DNA from: CAZBAF01 sp964490245
GTDB taxonomy: Bacteria > Patescibacteriota > Saccharimonadia > Saccharimonadales > JACDBH01
Assembly: GCA_964490245.1 (NCBI GenBank)
Contig: CAZBAF010000004.1
Coordinates: 1-64,000, forward strand
Direction of reading: 5' to 3'
Length of the DNA stretch: 64,000 nt
A model generated the notes under the pieces. It was not told the DNA's origin. It ran no database searches and saw only the letters and a program-made list of their open reading frames with translations. Shown here piece by piece: positions 16,797 to 26,640 of this stretch. The position numbers and the translations under genes are program-made. How positions within the stretch are numbered: position 1 is the stretch's first letter; every line of letters starts with the position of its first letter.

Positions 16797-18338
16797 TTAC
16801 CTCCTGTATAGCGAATGATTTTTTATCCAGCCGCCGGCCTGGCGTTCGATGCCGTCTTTATTAAGGCTGCCGGCCTGGTCTTTGGCGTTTTCGTATGTCT
16901 GGATGCTGAAGCCGAAGGTACTGCCCTGACCTTCTTTACTGTTGACCCAGACATTGCCGCCGTGAGCGCTTACGATGGATTTGACGATGTACAGACCCAG
17001 ACCGCTGCCGCTGACGGCGTTACGCGAACGGTGCGACCGGTAATAGCGCGTGAACAAGCCGTCCATGGCGCTTTGCGGCATTCCCGGGCCGAAGTCCTGG
17101 ATCTCAGTTTCTATGCTACCACTTTTACCCAGGCGCGTATGAATAATAATTTCGGACGATTGTCCGCTGTACTTTATGGCGTTATCAACAAGATTGCTGA
17201 CCACCTCGTACATGCTGATACGGTCTATGGCAGCCGCCGGCAGGCCGGGAGCGATATTCAGTTTCAATTTTTTGCCGCGTACGGTGGCGCGTATGCTGAG
17301 ATCATCGATAATCTCTGTTAAAACCGCCGGCCAGTCTGCTTCCTGCAGATTGAGGACGAGCTGGTTTTCGTCGATCCGGGCGATATTGAGGATGTTACTT
17401 ACAAAGGCTGTCAACGTTTGGGCCGAGGCGTTCATTTTGCGCATAAACTCGCTGAGCTCGGGGGTTAGTTTATCGCCCAGCTCGTCTTCAAATACTTCAA
17501 TATAGCCGCGCAGCAGCGTCAGGGGCGTGCGCAGTTCGTGTACTGCGACCGCAACGTAGCCTGCGGATTGATCAAGCTTGCTGTACAGTTCGGTTTTGTC
17601 AAAAAGCGCCAGCATGAGCTCATTGCCGGCAGGATTCTCTTTGCTGTAGGTTGCAGCAAGATCAAATTGGCGGACGGATTTGTTATCAGGCGGTGTGAGC
17701 CGGACATGCTCCCAGGTGCGTGTATCGATGGCTCTGGTCGTACTGACGTGCGTCAGCCAATTATCGAGTGTATCGTCTGATGTGAAGGACAGCTTTAGGA
17801 CGTCGTACATGCTTTTGCCCGCCAGTGACCGAGGGTCCTCGCCCAGCACTATGCCGGCCTGCCGGTTCGCCCAGCGGATGCCCCTGTCTTTATCTATAAC
17901 AAACAGGGCGAGCGGCATAGCATCGACCAACTCCATGCCGCCCTGTACCCCGGAAGTCGCTTCTGCGGCGTCTTTACCGGTGGTAGCCGGGCTGCCGGCG
18001 AGTTCGTAAATCTGCTGAATGACGGAACGCACGAGTTCGCGGCCGGTCTTGAGGGATTCAAGCTTCGGTGCGGCCACGTTATTGCGCTGGGGACTGATGT
18101 GCCAGACGGCCTGCCAGATTTTTTCAACCGGCCCCATGCTGATGCGGGCCAGGCGGATATAGAACAGAGTAGCCGAGACAGTAAAAACCACGGCACCGGC
18201 TGACATGACAATCCATGCGTCCGCTTGGAGGTAATAGTGGACCACCAAAACCGTGCCGGCTGCAAAGATGCCCGGCAGCAGCATGGCCGCCACGATATAG
18301 CCGGTCAGCTGCTGGCTATATCGTTTGAGGTGGTTCAT
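16797..18338 (-). CDS. Membrane sensor histidine kinase with PAS domain
   Basis: Two N-terminal membrane segments (about residues 13-32 and 41-61) are followed by a signalling linker, a PAS domain (about 135-245, LFVIDKDRGIRWANRQAG), HisKA with the phospho-His in VAVHELRTPLTLLRGY, and a HATPase domain (VDNAIKYS, DFGPGMP, GSGLGLYIVKSIV). Its 513 residues fit this class. GGAG lies upstream of the ATG. The single-domain regulator encoded next is its probable partner. Confidence 0.92.
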   Translation of the reverse strand: MNHLKRYSQQLTGYIVAAMLLPGIFAAGTVLVVHYYLQADAWIVMSAGAVVFTVSATLFYIRLARISMGPVEKIWQAVWHISPQRNNVAAPKLESLKTGRELVRSVIQQIYELAGSPATTGKDAAEATSGVQGGMELVDAMPLALFVIDKDRGIRWANRQAGIVLGEDPRSLAGKSMYDVLKLSFTSDDTLDNWLTHVSTTRAIDTRTWEHVRLTPPDNKSVRQFDLAATYSKENPAGNELMLALFDKTELYSKLDQSAGYVAVAVHELRTPLTLLRGYIEVFEDELGDKLTPELSEFMRKMNASAQTLTAFVSNILNIARIDENQLVLNLQEADWPAVLTEIIDDLSIRATVRGKKLKLNIAPGLPAAAIDRISMYEVVSNLVDNAIKYSGQSSEIIIHTRLGKSGSIETEIQDFGPGMPQSAMDGLFTRYYRSHRSRNAVSGSGLGLYIVKSIVSAHGGNVWVNSKEGQGSTFGFSIQTYENAKDQAGSLNKDGIERQAGGWIKNHSLYRR

Positions 18339-18441
18339 TGTGTCCTGCTCCGTGTGTTATCTGAAAATAAGTGGAGGTGATCTGTGTTTTTGCAGTGTTG
18401 GGTCATGCGGCATTTTTAGCAGGCTCTAAGGCTCGTCCGGT

Positions 18442-19806
18442 TTATGGATTATGGGTGACTCTATCGGCTGATTCAACAATACTGAACCAGGTTTGGCCGG
18501 GGTTGAGCGCAATGACGTTGCCCTCATTGTCCTTTAGCTGCCATTGTGCGGTACGGCTGGGCTTGCTCCAGGTGCCTTCAATGACTTTGCCATCCTGAAA
18601 CACGTACACTTTGCCGCTGCCGGTTGTGCCGTAAATAGTGTGGATACGGTTGGCGTGAATGCTCTTGTTGACAATCGGTACAATCACTACGTCCGGCGCC
18701 AGCTGTTCGCCGCTTTCGGCATCCAGGTGGGCGGCGCCGCCCTGACTGCGCAGGTAGCGATTGGTGTTTTTGTCATAGCGGAAGGTGACGTTATAGAGTG
18801 CGCTTGAGATACGCAGGTTTACAACACTGGCTGCGGGCAGCTCGGGTTCTGTTGTCGCTTCGGTTGTATCTTCTACGTCGCCGCTTTCGGTCTCGGCCGG
18901 CTCGTCCTCGGTAACAGGCTCTTTGCGCGGCAGACTGGTAAAGGTGCCGTTACTGTAGCCTTTTGCGTTGAACAGATCCAGCATCTGCTGTCCGGTTGAG
19001 TAAAGATTGTGCGGTGCGTAGCGGTTGGTAACGCGGCGGAATGAACCGCCGTTGACGCCGTGGTCCATATCCTGCACGCCCATAGTGCGCACGTCATTGA
19101 GAGCTTCAGGCGAGCCGCCGGCGTGCACGATCGGCGCGTTATACGGCATAAACCAGTCTATAAAATACGGCCGCAGACTGCGGATTGGTCCAATATTGGC
19201 CGGGACGTTGTCGTGATAGATGGCATTAAAGCGTGTAATGCCGCCCTCAGCGATGGCTTCCATTATAATATCGGCTTCGCGCAGACCGGACTGTGGGCGG
19301 GCCTCGGGGCTGTTTTCGATCTGGACGGCATAGATCGGCTTATTGTTTTCGCCGATAGGCAGCTGCCGGCCGCTGACGCGTGAGGCTTCGGTGGTGGGTG
19401 CTGGTTTTGGTTCGGGTTCAGGCTCCTGCTGCTGGACGACAGGCGGGGTGGTGTCACGGATGGCAAACCAGTAGACCGCACCGGCAATAACTCCCAGTAG
19501 CACTGCCCCGGCGGCAATGGCGATTATCCATTCTTTTTTATTGCGCGGTTTTCTAAGCGGCAGCTTAAAGCGCTTTTTTGGCTTTGGCGGCGTTGGAGCC
19601 GCCGGCTTATCTGGCCTGGACTCGGGGTTCGGTGCGGGTTTGGGGGGCGGCGGGGCTGCCGTGGTAGGCGTCTGTACCGGAGCAGCTGCCGGCGCACGGG
19701 GCGGAACCGCCTTATGCGCCAGAGTTTGGTCTGGCCTGGCGCGAGGCGTCAGCGGTTGGCCAACAGGTATACGGGGTCGCTTTGACGGGCGAACAAAATC
19801 ATCCAT
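18442..19806 (-). CDS. DUF3048 (YerB-like) membrane-anchored protein
   Basis: A Pro-rich cytoplasmic N-terminus (residues 1-85) and one membrane helix (KKEWIIAIAAGAVLLGVIAG) precede a DUF3048 region outside the cell. Conserved pieces are YAVQIENSPEARPQSGLREADIIME, truncated here in meaning to the family start, the FNAIYHD and GPIRSLRPYF motifs, and VIVPIV near the end. Bacillus YerB is a lipoprotein of this family with no firmly known role. I chose the ATG at 19806 because an extended -10 (TGCTAGAAT, 19817-19822) would start the RNA about 4 nt before it; an ATG at 19818 lies almost on the promoter. Confidence 0.8.
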   Translation of the reverse strand: MDDFVRPSKRPRIPVGQPLTPRARPDQTLAHKAVPPRAPAAAPVQTPTTAAPPPPKPAPNPESRPDKPAAPTPPKPKKRFKLPLRKPRNKKEWIIAIAAGAVLLGVIAGAVYWFAIRDTTPPVVQQQEPEPEPKPAPTTEASRVSGRQLPIGENNKPIYAVQIENSPEARPQSGLREADIIMEAIAEGGITRFNAIYHDNVPANIGPIRSLRPYFIDWFMPYNAPIVHAGGSPEALNDVRTMGVQDMDHGVNGGSFRRVTNRYAPHNLYSTGQQMLDLFNAKGYSNGTFTSLPRKEPVTEDEPAETESGDVEDTTEATTEPELPAASVVNLRISSALYNVTFRYDKNTNRYLRSQGGAAHLDAESGEQLAPDVVIVPIVNKSIHANRIHTIYGTTGSGKVYVFQDGKVIEGTWSKPSRTAQWQLKDNEGNVIALNPGQTWFSIVESADRVTHNP

Positions 19807-20021
19807 ACTTGGAAGCATTCTAGCATAAGCGTCCGCTGCAGAGAAAGCGGTTGAAAAAATACCAAAAAATGCTTTTGCAGTAGAGTGTAAACCCTCGGTC
19901 CTGGTAACGGTTCTTTGCCGTGCTGCTGCCTGGCCCTTCCGCTAGGCAAAAGTGCAGCAGATACAGGCCGCAGCGCTTTAGCAGCTTATTCGGCGCTGCG
20001 TCATCTGTTATACTTTGATAG

Positions 20022-21641
20022 ATGTATTCACCTGCCCTAATTGAGAGACTAATTAAACTTTTGGCGCCGGACGGTTATGTGCCGCGCGCTGAAAGCGAGG
20101 CCCGTTACCCTGCCCGTGATTTACCGGATGGCGCAGAGGTTATGCGTGTACCGCCCAGTCCGACCGGTTTTGTGCATATCGGGACCATTTATGCAGGCCT
20201 GGTAAACGAGCGTATTGCCCACCAGTCCGCCGGTGGCGGAGGCGGCGTGTTTATCCTGCGCATTGAAGACACCGATAAAAAGCGCGAAATCGAAGGCTCG
20301 GTTGATGGCATTATCAACGCGTTTAAAGCGTTTGAGCTGGAGTACGACGAAGGCCCGGACCGTGACGCGTCATACGGCCCGTATCTGCAGAGCGAACGGG
20401 CGCAGATCTATCTGGGTTATGCGATTGAGCTGCTTCAATCCGGCCGCGCCTACCCCTGTTTTGCGACACCCGAGGAGTTGCAGGCCGCCGTCAAGGACCA
20501 GCAGGCTCAAAAGCTCCGTCCCGGCTATTATGGCCAGTGGGCGCTGTGGCGTGATCGTTCCGAACAGGACGTTATAGAGGCGCTTGATGCGGGCAAGCCG
20601 TTTGTGCTGCGCTTTAAGAGTCTTGGTTCGCACGACCGGCGCATTCGCTACACCGATGTTTTTAAGGGCAAAATGGAAGTACCTGAGAACGATCTTGATG
20701 TGCCGCTGATCAAATCTGACGAAACCCGCCTGCCCACCTATCATCTGGCGCATGTGGTCGATGATCATCTGATGCGCATCACTAAGGTCTTCCGCAGTGA
20801 CGAGTGGCTGCCCTCGACCGCGCTGCATATTGAGCTTAGCCAGGCACTTGGGCACCAGCCGTTCACCTATGGTCACTTTGCACCGATCTCTGTTATTGAT
20901 AAAAACGGCGGCGGCAAGCGCAAACTCAGCAAGCGCAAAGACGACGAGGCCGACGTGCAGTACTGGCTTAAGGCCGGCTATCCGATTGAGGCAGTCAAGG
21001 CATATCTGCTGGGTCTGGCCAATAGCAACTTTGAGGACTGGTACCGTGCCAATCCCGACAAGCCGGTAACAGAATTCACTGTCAGTCTAGAGAAACTGGC
21101 GGCAAGCCGCGCCCCTCTGCTTGACATGACAAAACTAGAAGATTATGCCAAAGATTATATTGCCCGCCTGCCGCAGGACGAGTTTAATCGGCAGATAAGC
21201 GACCATGCTGACGACGTGTTTCATGCGGCACTTGAGGCCGATCCTGAGTACACCGGCCGCGTGCTGTCCATTGAGCGCGACGGCGACAAACCGCGTAAAG
21301 ATCTGGCCAAATGGAGCGATGCGTACGAGCAGTACGGCTACTTTTTTGACGGGATGTATGAGGCGGACTTCAAAAACCGCATCACGGACGAGCTAAAAGA
21401 TTTGTCTAAAGAAACTATTAAATCAGCCCTGGACAGGTATCTGCAGGATTATAAACAAACGGATGCGCAAGATGTCTGGCTCAGCAAAGCCCGCGCCGGC
21501 GCTGAAGAAGTTAGCCTGCACATGCGCGATTATACCCGCATCATCCGTGTCAAGCTGACCGGCAAAACCCGCACCCCGGATCTGTACGCTATCCAACAGG
21601 TTATGGGTGACGACCGCGTCCGTGCCCGGCTAGGCTTCTAG
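20022..21641 (+). CDS. gltX: Glutamate--tRNA ligase
   Basis: Class I aminoacyl-tRNA synthetase that charges tRNA-Glu. The ATP-binding HIGH-type motif is PPSPTGFVHIGT (near residue 50) and the KMSKS-type motif is KLSKRKD (near 303). The protein has 539 residues, longer than the usual 470, owing to an N-terminal extension of about 40 residues and an extended C-terminal anticodon region. TATACT with extended TGT ends 7 bp before the ATG, so the mRNA should be leaderless. tRNA-Glu is encoded 3.7 kb away. Confidence 0.93.
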   Translation: MYSPALIERLIKLLAPDGYVPRAESEARYPARDLPDGAEVMRVPPSPTGFVHIGTIYAGLVNERIAHQSAGGGGGVFILRIEDTDKKREIEGSVDGIINAFKAFELEYDEGPDRDASYGPYLQSERAQIYLGYAIELLQSGRAYPCFATPEELQAAVKDQQAQKLRPGYYGQWALWRDRSEQDVIEALDAGKPFVLRFKSLGSHDRRIRYTDVFKGKMEVPENDLDVPLIKSDETRLPTYHLAHVVDDHLMRITKVFRSDEWLPSTALHIELSQALGHQPFTYGHFAPISVIDKNGGGKRKLSKRKDDEADVQYWLKAGYPIEAVKAYLLGLANSNFEDWYRANPDKPVTEFTVSLEKLAASRAPLLDMTKLEDYAKDYIARLPQDEFNRQISDHADDVFHAALEADPEYTGRVLSIERDGDKPRKDLAKWSDAYEQYGYFFDGMYEADFKNRITDELKDLSKETIKSALDRYLQDYKQTDAQDVWLSKARAGAEEVSLHMRDYTRIIRVKLTGKTRTPDLYAIQQVMGDDRVRARLGF

Positions 21642-22172
21642 CAGTGTGAGCAGCTTAACTGTCGTGTTCCAGCTGCGGATGGTGACGTTTTTATAAACCG
21701 GCTGGCTGATGATTTTATTAAGCCGGCTTTTAGTCCGTTCGCTGCTAAGACGCTGAAAATATACCACCCCATTTGCCTGCCATGCCTTGTCGACTTCAGG
21801 ATTTACTTCGGTGACTTGTATGATTTCACCGCTTGATATGCCCATGGGGAACAGCACGTCGCTGTGGTATTTCTCTGGTTGGCTGCCGAATCCGGCCGGA
21901 GCGTTGTTAACGATTTGTCCAAGTTGCACCGGGTTAAGCACCAGTACTTTAATGAGTTCGCTGTCGGTTTTGAAATGCCTGGTAATAACCTCCTCCACGC
22001 GGCGCCCCACTGTATCGGCCGTCAGCGGAGATTCAAGCAAAATGTTGCCGCTGTTTATGTAGCTGGAGACGTTTTTAAAGCCGTCATCCCATAGGTGCGA
22101 CTTTAAGTCGGTCATAGAAACTGTATTTTTACCCCCGACATTCACGCCGCGCAGCAGACAAAGATATCGCAT
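21630..22172 (-). CDS. DUF1697 family protein
   Basis: The 180-residue protein has the DUF1697 start LCLLRGVNVGGKNTVSM with FKNVSSYINSGNILLES. The function of this widespread small-protein family is unknown. Its last 12 bp overlap the end of gltX on the other strand. TACAAT at 22184-22179 predicts a leaderless start at the ATG; a stronger distal promoter lies at 22221-22249. Confidence 0.88.
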   Translation of the reverse strand: MRYLCLLRGVNVGGKNTVSMTDLKSHLWDDGFKNVSSYINSGNILLESPLTADTVGRRVEEVITRHFKTDSELIKVLVLNPVQLGQIVNNAPAGFGSQPEKYHSDVLFPMGISSGEIIQVTEVNPEVDKAWQANGVVYFQRLSSERTKSRLNKIISQPVYKNVTIRSWNTTVKLLTLLEA

Positions 22173-22220
22173 GCAGGTATTGTAGCGTATGTGCGTAAAC
22201 CTACATTCTTCTTATTCTAC

Positions 22221-22249
22221 ATTATACCATACGGCGTCAAGTATGTCAA
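22221..22249 (-). promoter_or_regulatory. Consensus promoter upstream of the DUF1697 gene
   Basis: On the minus strand TTGACA (22249-22244), a 17-bp spacer and TATAAT (22226-22221). An ACAAGGGTGA sequence resembling the ACAGGGGTA motif lies just upstream. Confidence 0.75.
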
Positions 22250-22299
22250 TTCTCACCCTTGTCACAAGACTAAAGTATAAATTATAGAATACAGAGTAC

Positions 22300-22800
22300 C
22301 GTATATCGTATTACGCATATCGTAGTACGAATAAGCGGCCGGAGGCCGCTATAAAACAGTGCCCGTTAGGGCTTCTGCTTTTTTTGGGCATCGGCTTTTG
22401 CCCTGAGCGGATGTGCCAAACAGACAACGGCCAAAGGCGGCCAGGTGTTAAGCAATCCCATCCCAAGTAGCAAGGGATTGTGTGTTCTGGCCGTGCCGTT
22501 GTCTGGCTTGGCAACAGGCGCATCAAGGCAAAAACGCAGCCCAAGTTTTTTGGGTTCCGTTTTTGGCGATCCAAAAATGGAACAAGTTGCTTCTTGGTTG
22601 CAAGAAGGTATGAAAAGGAGTTAGTCTTTTTTTGCATACTTTTCTGCTGAACCAGAAAAGTATGGCGGTCAAAAGCCCGATGAGGCTTTACCGAAATTGT
22701 TTTAATAGAAAAGATAGACTTAAGACCCTACAGTGGTTTATAGAAATTACTTTGAAAATCCAAGAATAAAACAGCCTGACTCTTGGTTCTAAGAACAAAA
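22300..22800. repeat. Modular intergenic repeat, copy 2, type I core hairpin
   Basis: This fills the region beyond the end of the DUF4367-like gene. It contains a small hairpin GCCCGTTAGGGC and the nested type I hairpin. There, CCAAACAGACAACGGC (22416-22431) pairs with 22495-22511; inside it GGCCAG pairs with CTGGCC (22439/22487) and CAATCCC with GGGATTG (22453/22474). Further on are GCATACTTTTCTG/CAGAAAAGTATG and a TTACCGAAATTGTTTTA block. Copy 4 is nearly the same and copy 3 is an inverted, diverged version. Confidence 0.8.
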
Positions 22801-23853
22801 CTACATAGAAGTAGCAATACGTATCAACTGGTCGCTGTTAAGCTTGGCATCGCCCTTAATGTCATACCAGATGCCGCCGCTGATCCAGGTAGCGTTCGAT
22901 TCGCCATACAGATAAATAGTACGGCCCTTGTCTTCATAAGTATGAATATTATCGTCTGTGCTGGCAACATAGTTATCCCGCAGTGTTTCGCTGTTCCAGT
23001 TTGATTGACGCTGGGTGATGCTAAAGCTGCGCTCATCTGCATTTGACTGGAAGCTGACCGTTATTTGGCCGGGTGTGTACTGAATGTGGTGGTCCAGCGC
23101 AAAGCCTGCCGGCCGCCAGCCTGGCAAGGAGGCGTTGATGCCTGCCCTGGTGGCTGCGTAACGGATGGCAATGTTCGGTATGTTCTGATAGGCGATAAAG
23201 GCGCCCAGCAGCAGCACGCTTAAACCGGCCGCTGCAAGACCAGTCAGGCGCCGTTTACCGGCACTGCGCTTGCGCGGTGCTTTTTTGGCGGGCTCGGTAT
23301 GGCTTTGGGCGGCGCGCAGGCCGTTGTCCAGCATGGTTTGTATAGCAGACGGGCGCTGGGGGGCGCTTTTAGGTACGGGCCGGACGTTTGCCGCGGCAGC
23401 CGTTGCCGGCTTGACTTTAGCTGATGCCGACGGGCGGGCAGCTGCTTTTGGAGGTTGGGTGTTGAGGTTGAATCTACTGACAAGTTTGCTGCGTTTGACC
23501 TCTGCTGCGCGCGCCTGGCGGGCAGGATCAACGCTCGTCGGACGCGGACCGGGCCGCTTGCCTGCCGGCCGCACCGGAGCGGCCACATCGGTCACCGGAC
23601 GAACGGCTTTTGGCCGCGGCGTTGCAGCCACCGGCCTTTTGACGGCCTGACGCATCAGGGTTTTGCTGCGCTCCTGGACGCGCCGTGCCGGTATGGAGGT
23701 GCCGGCCCGCCGTACGTCCTGCAGGGCGCGCCTGACGGTGGTGGCGGTTTTTGCGACCGGCACAGGCGACGAGCCGCCGGGCCGCAGCAGGTGGCCGGTA
23801 CGGGCATCATAAAGCTTGCCGTTTATTTCGATGGTTGTTTGTCGTTTGCCCAC
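22801..23853 (-). CDS. Membrane protein with DUF4367-like C-terminal domain
   Basis: Starts with a GTG. Residues 1-200 are a basic, Pro/Ala/Arg-rich, probably disordered cytoplasmic region, opening with INGKLYDARTGHLLRPG. One membrane helix (about 213-235, LTGLAAAGLSVLLLGAFIAY) follows, then an extracytoplasmic domain of about 110 residues resembling DUF4367 (PGWRPAGFALD, ITVSFQSN, GGIWYDIKGDAKL). Role unknown. No Shine-Dalgarno sequence is seen. Confidence 0.7.
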   Translation of the reverse strand: MGKRQTTIEINGKLYDARTGHLLRPGGSSPVPVAKTATTVRRALQDVRRAGTSIPARRVQERSKTLMRQAVKRPVAATPRPKAVRPVTDVAAPVRPAGKRPGPRPTSVDPARQARAAEVKRSKLVSRFNLNTQPPKAAARPSASAKVKPATAAAANVRPVPKSAPQRPSAIQTMLDNGLRAAQSHTEPAKKAPRKRSAGKRRLTGLAAAGLSVLLLGAFIAYQNIPNIAIRYAATRAGINASLPGWRPAGFALDHHIQYTPGQITVSFQSNADERSFSITQRQSNWNSETLRDNYVASTDDNIHTYEDKGRTIYLYGESNATWISGGIWYDIKGDAKLNSDQLIRIATSM

Positions 23854-24038
23854 GTTGATGTTTTCGAGCTTTTCGTGCTGTATTAACAGCCAAGTTGTTA
23901 CCCTAACTTAGTGCTTCCTATAGTACTGCTTTTTGCCTGCTTTATGCAAGACGCTTCATCCACATTGCGGGTATTCGTGATGAAAAGGCCGCAGCTGCTG
24001 TTATAATAAGGCGTGAATTTATCTCGCACTGTATACTT

Positions 24039-25508
24039 ATGGATTTTCTAGACCCACGCCGTAAAAAAGCTCACCGCCGCCGTCTGTTTATAGGCTATAT
24101 CCTGATGGGTATTGGCATAATTATCGGCACCATTACTTTATTCTATCTGGCGTATGGGTATGACATCGACCGCAAGACCGGCACGGTGATTCAAAACGGC
24201 ATTGTCTTTGTCGACTCCAAGCCCGGCGGCGCGGTAATTTATTTGAACGATGTACGGCAAAACAGCCGTACCGCTTCGCGAATGGCCCTGCCCGCCGGGG
24301 TGTACACTGTACGGCTCGAGGCCGAGGGTTACCGCCACTGGGAGCGAACTTTCAATCTGGAGGGCGGACAGATTCAGCGGCTCGTCTATCCGTTCCTGTT
24401 GCCAAACGTTTTTGAAACTGACGATATGCATCAGTACGAGTTCCAGCCGCAGCTGACCAGCCAAAGTCCGGATCGCCGCTGGGTGTTCGTACAGCAGCCC
24501 GGTCAGACCTATCTGTTCGATGTCTTTGATCTGCGCGATGCGCAGAAAGCACCTGTTCAGGTGCTGGTTCCGCCTGCCATACTGACCGAGCCGGCGGCGG
24601 AGGCCAGCCTGAAGTTTGTCGAATGGTCCAATGATAACCGTCATGTCCTGCTGGAGCGTACCTTTGGTGACAGAACCGAATATATTATGCTGGACCGCGA
24701 AAACCCGGCCCAGTCGGTAAATATTAATACAATGATGGGCATAGAGCCCAGGATGCCCTCGCTGCGCAACAAGCGTCATGACCAGCTGTATTATTTGGAC
24801 GCCGTACCGGGCGTGTTGCGGGTAGCTGATTTGTCCAGCCGCACAATTTCGGCACCGCTTGTTTCTTCTGCTTTGGCTTATAACTCATACGGCGATGATA
24901 TTGTGCTGTTTGTAACCCAGGAGGGCATGGACGAGGGGCGGGCCGAGTTTCGGGTGCTCGAGGGTGATAAGGTGTATCCGCTCAAGTCTGTCTCGGCTGC
25001 AGATGCCTATGTCCTGGATGTGTCACGCTATAGCAACAAGTGGTACTATGTGGTCGGCAGCGCCGCGGACAACATGGCATTTGTCTATGAAAACCCCTTG
25101 CCCGCCCTGAAGGCGCAAACCAGAACCCCGCTGATTGTGACTGCGATTTTACGGCTCGAGAACCCGCGTTTTGTAAGCTTCTCGGCTAACACGCAGTTTA
25201 TCGCGCTGCAAAGCGGCAATAAGCTGCTGGTGATCGACCTCGAGGACAGCCGTCAGTACCGCACCAGCCTGACACACGATATACCGCTGGACAGGCAGCT
25301 TAAGTGGATGGACGGCCACCGACTTTTGTTTATGGTTGGCAGCCAATCGTACATTCTTGATTTCGACGGCTCAAACGAGCAAACCCTGGTGACATCGCTG
25401 GTCGATCGGCCGTACTTTGACCGCGATTATGACAACGTGTTTACGCTGGAGCGGTCCAAGCAGGATGGCAGCCGGTTTGCTTTGACCCGGACGGTGATTG
25501 AGGATTAG
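24039..25508 (+). CDS. PEGA-domain surface protein
   Basis: One membrane helix at residues 17-40 leads to a PEGA domain at about 50-110 (GIVFVDSKPGGAVIYLNDV, LPAGVYTVRLEAEGYRHWE). The remaining 370 residues look like a WD40-like beta-propeller. In CPR genomes such proteins are predicted surface proteins of unknown ligand. TATAAT with an extended -10 (24002-24007) lies upstream, giving a leader of about 25 nt. Confidence 0.8.
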   Translation: MDFLDPRRKKAHRRRLFIGYILMGIGIIIGTITLFYLAYGYDIDRKTGTVIQNGIVFVDSKPGGAVIYLNDVRQNSRTASRMALPAGVYTVRLEAEGYRHWERTFNLEGGQIQRLVYPFLLPNVFETDDMHQYEFQPQLTSQSPDRRWVFVQQPGQTYLFDVFDLRDAQKAPVQVLVPPAILTEPAAEASLKFVEWSNDNRHVLLERTFGDRTEYIMLDRENPAQSVNINTMMGIEPRMPSLRNKRHDQLYYLDAVPGVLRVADLSSRTISAPLVSSALAYNSYGDDIVLFVTQEGMDEGRAEFRVLEGDKVYPLKSVSAADAYVLDVSRYSNKWYYVVGSAADNMAFVYENPLPALKAQTRTPLIVTAILRLENPRFVSFSANTQFIALQSGNKLLVIDLEDSRQYRTSLTHDIPLDRQLKWMDGHRLLFMVGSQSYILDFDGSNEQTLVTSLVDRPYFDRDYDNVFTLERSKQDGSRFALTRTVIED

Positions 25509-25960
25509 GTTTTAGTTCTTGCGGCCAAGAGACAGGCTGTTTCATTATTGATCGTCGAAGTTATTTCGACAAACCCTGGGGACTCTTGACTTCACTTCCT
25601 TTTATTAAAACAATTTCGGTAAAACCCCATTCAGGGCTTTTGACCGACATCCTTTCTTGTACTGACAGAAAAGTAACCAAAAGAGCTCGGCCGGGAACAC
25701 ATCCCGTGACTGTGCTTCCAGTCGAAAAGAACAACGACGCGGCCAGAACTCAAAAATCCTTAACTACTTGGGATGGATTTTCTTAAACATACTGGCCGCC
25801 TTGGTCGTTGTTCTTTCGACGAAGCCCAATCAGGGTATGGTTCCATGCCCAGGAAAAGCTGAAACCCGCTAAAGCGGGCGCTGTTTTTTATAAATCCCTA
25901 CTTTCGTCGTTTACGACTCGTCAGAACGGCTATGTTATCCGTTGAGTAGGGTTTCATGGG
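25509..25960. repeat. Modular intergenic repeat, copy 3, inverted type I
   Basis: This follows the PEGA gene and runs opposite to the other copies. The central hairpin has arms GTCGAAAAGAACAACGAC (25721-25738) and its partner at 25804-25820. Inside it GGCCAG/CTGGCC (25741/25792) and AAAATCC/GGATTTT (25753/25775) also pair. Compared with copies 2 and 4 both sides of the outer and inner stems have changed together. A terminator-like hairpin lies at 25865-25889, and a three-armed structure closed by AAATCCCTAC/GTAGGGTTT lies at 25892-25954. Confidence 0.8.
25865..25889 (+). terminator. Terminator-like hairpin in repeat copy 3
   Basis: CCCGC-TAAA-GCGGG followed by CGCTG and TTTTTT. It would stop transcription coming from the PEGA gene. 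Confidence 0.65.
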
Positions 25961-26076
25961 GGCAGAATCGGTTTTTTGACGGTGGTTAGACCGAAAGACG
26001 GGACAATCCCATCGCGATTCAACGCCTCCATGGCCTGGATAGTCCAGGGCTTTATCGAGTCTCCGTGTCACGGGGA

Positions 26077-26514
26077 TCAGCCGGCGTTGCGCTGCTCGTT
26101 GAGCGAGCCGATACTGGCCAGCTTGGCCTTGCTGCCGAACCGCCGCCTAACTGTGTTCGCCACCAGCACGATCAGGAACCCGATCACGTAACTGACGTTC
26201 AGGATGATGTACAGAGCCCAGGCGGGCCGAGTTACATAGGGATTGATGCTAATAAGGTAGCAAATGAGCCCACCGCTAATCAGGCAAACGATCAGCATTC
26301 CAATGAAGTTTTCGATGGTCTCATGTCGCTTGCCTTCGCTGATCGTTATTAGCACAATGCTGCTAGCGGCGCCGATGCCGATCAGGCTGAACCCGAACAT
26401 GGCCCAGAACTGCGTTCCTGGATCGGCATCGCCGGGCAGACGGAAGCTCAGGTGCCAGCAGGCGAAGCCGCTGACGAGGAACAGGACGAGGGTTGAGGCG
26501 ACGATGAGTCGCAC
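26077..26514 (-). CDS. Small multi-pass membrane protein, unknown
   Basis: This 145-residue protein shows four hydrophobic segments, near residues 3-22, 38-58, 70-90 and 98-122, and a charged C-terminus. I recognise no family. The GTG at 26514 is the best regular start. AAGGAG lies 21 nt before it, which is too far, so the true start may be a rarer codon slightly upstream. A strong promoter lies at 26598-26626. Confidence 0.6.
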   Translation of the reverse strand: MRLIVASTLVLFLVSGFACWHLSFRLPGDADPGTQFWAMFGFSLIGIGAASSIVLITISEGKRHETIENFIGMLIVCLISGGLICYLISINPYVTRPAWALYIILNVSYVIGFLIVLVANTVRRRFGSKAKLASIGSLNEQRNAG

Positions 26515-26597
26515 GTCACGGACGGATATGATGCTCCTTAGGGAGACTCTTGGTTGTTCCCAGGTTTGGTCAAGGGTGGAAACGTCCCTATCCTCTC

Positions 26598-26626
26598 ATT
26601 GTAGCATACTTTAATAATATTGTCAA
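26598..26626 (-). promoter_or_regulatory. Strong promoter sharing its module with the topA promoter
   Basis: On the minus strand TTGACA (26626-26621), a 17-bp spacer and TACAAT (26603-26598). ACAGGGGTA lies upstream (26640-26632) and GATAGGG downstream, as at topA. Confidence 0.8.
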
Positions 26627-26640
26627 TACCTTACCCCTGT

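Noticed and set aside
16797..18338. A second nuclease or kinase in the shadow frames opposite the histidine kinases
   Set aside because: The long opposite-strand frames mirror coding bias of GC-rich third positions and show no motifs.
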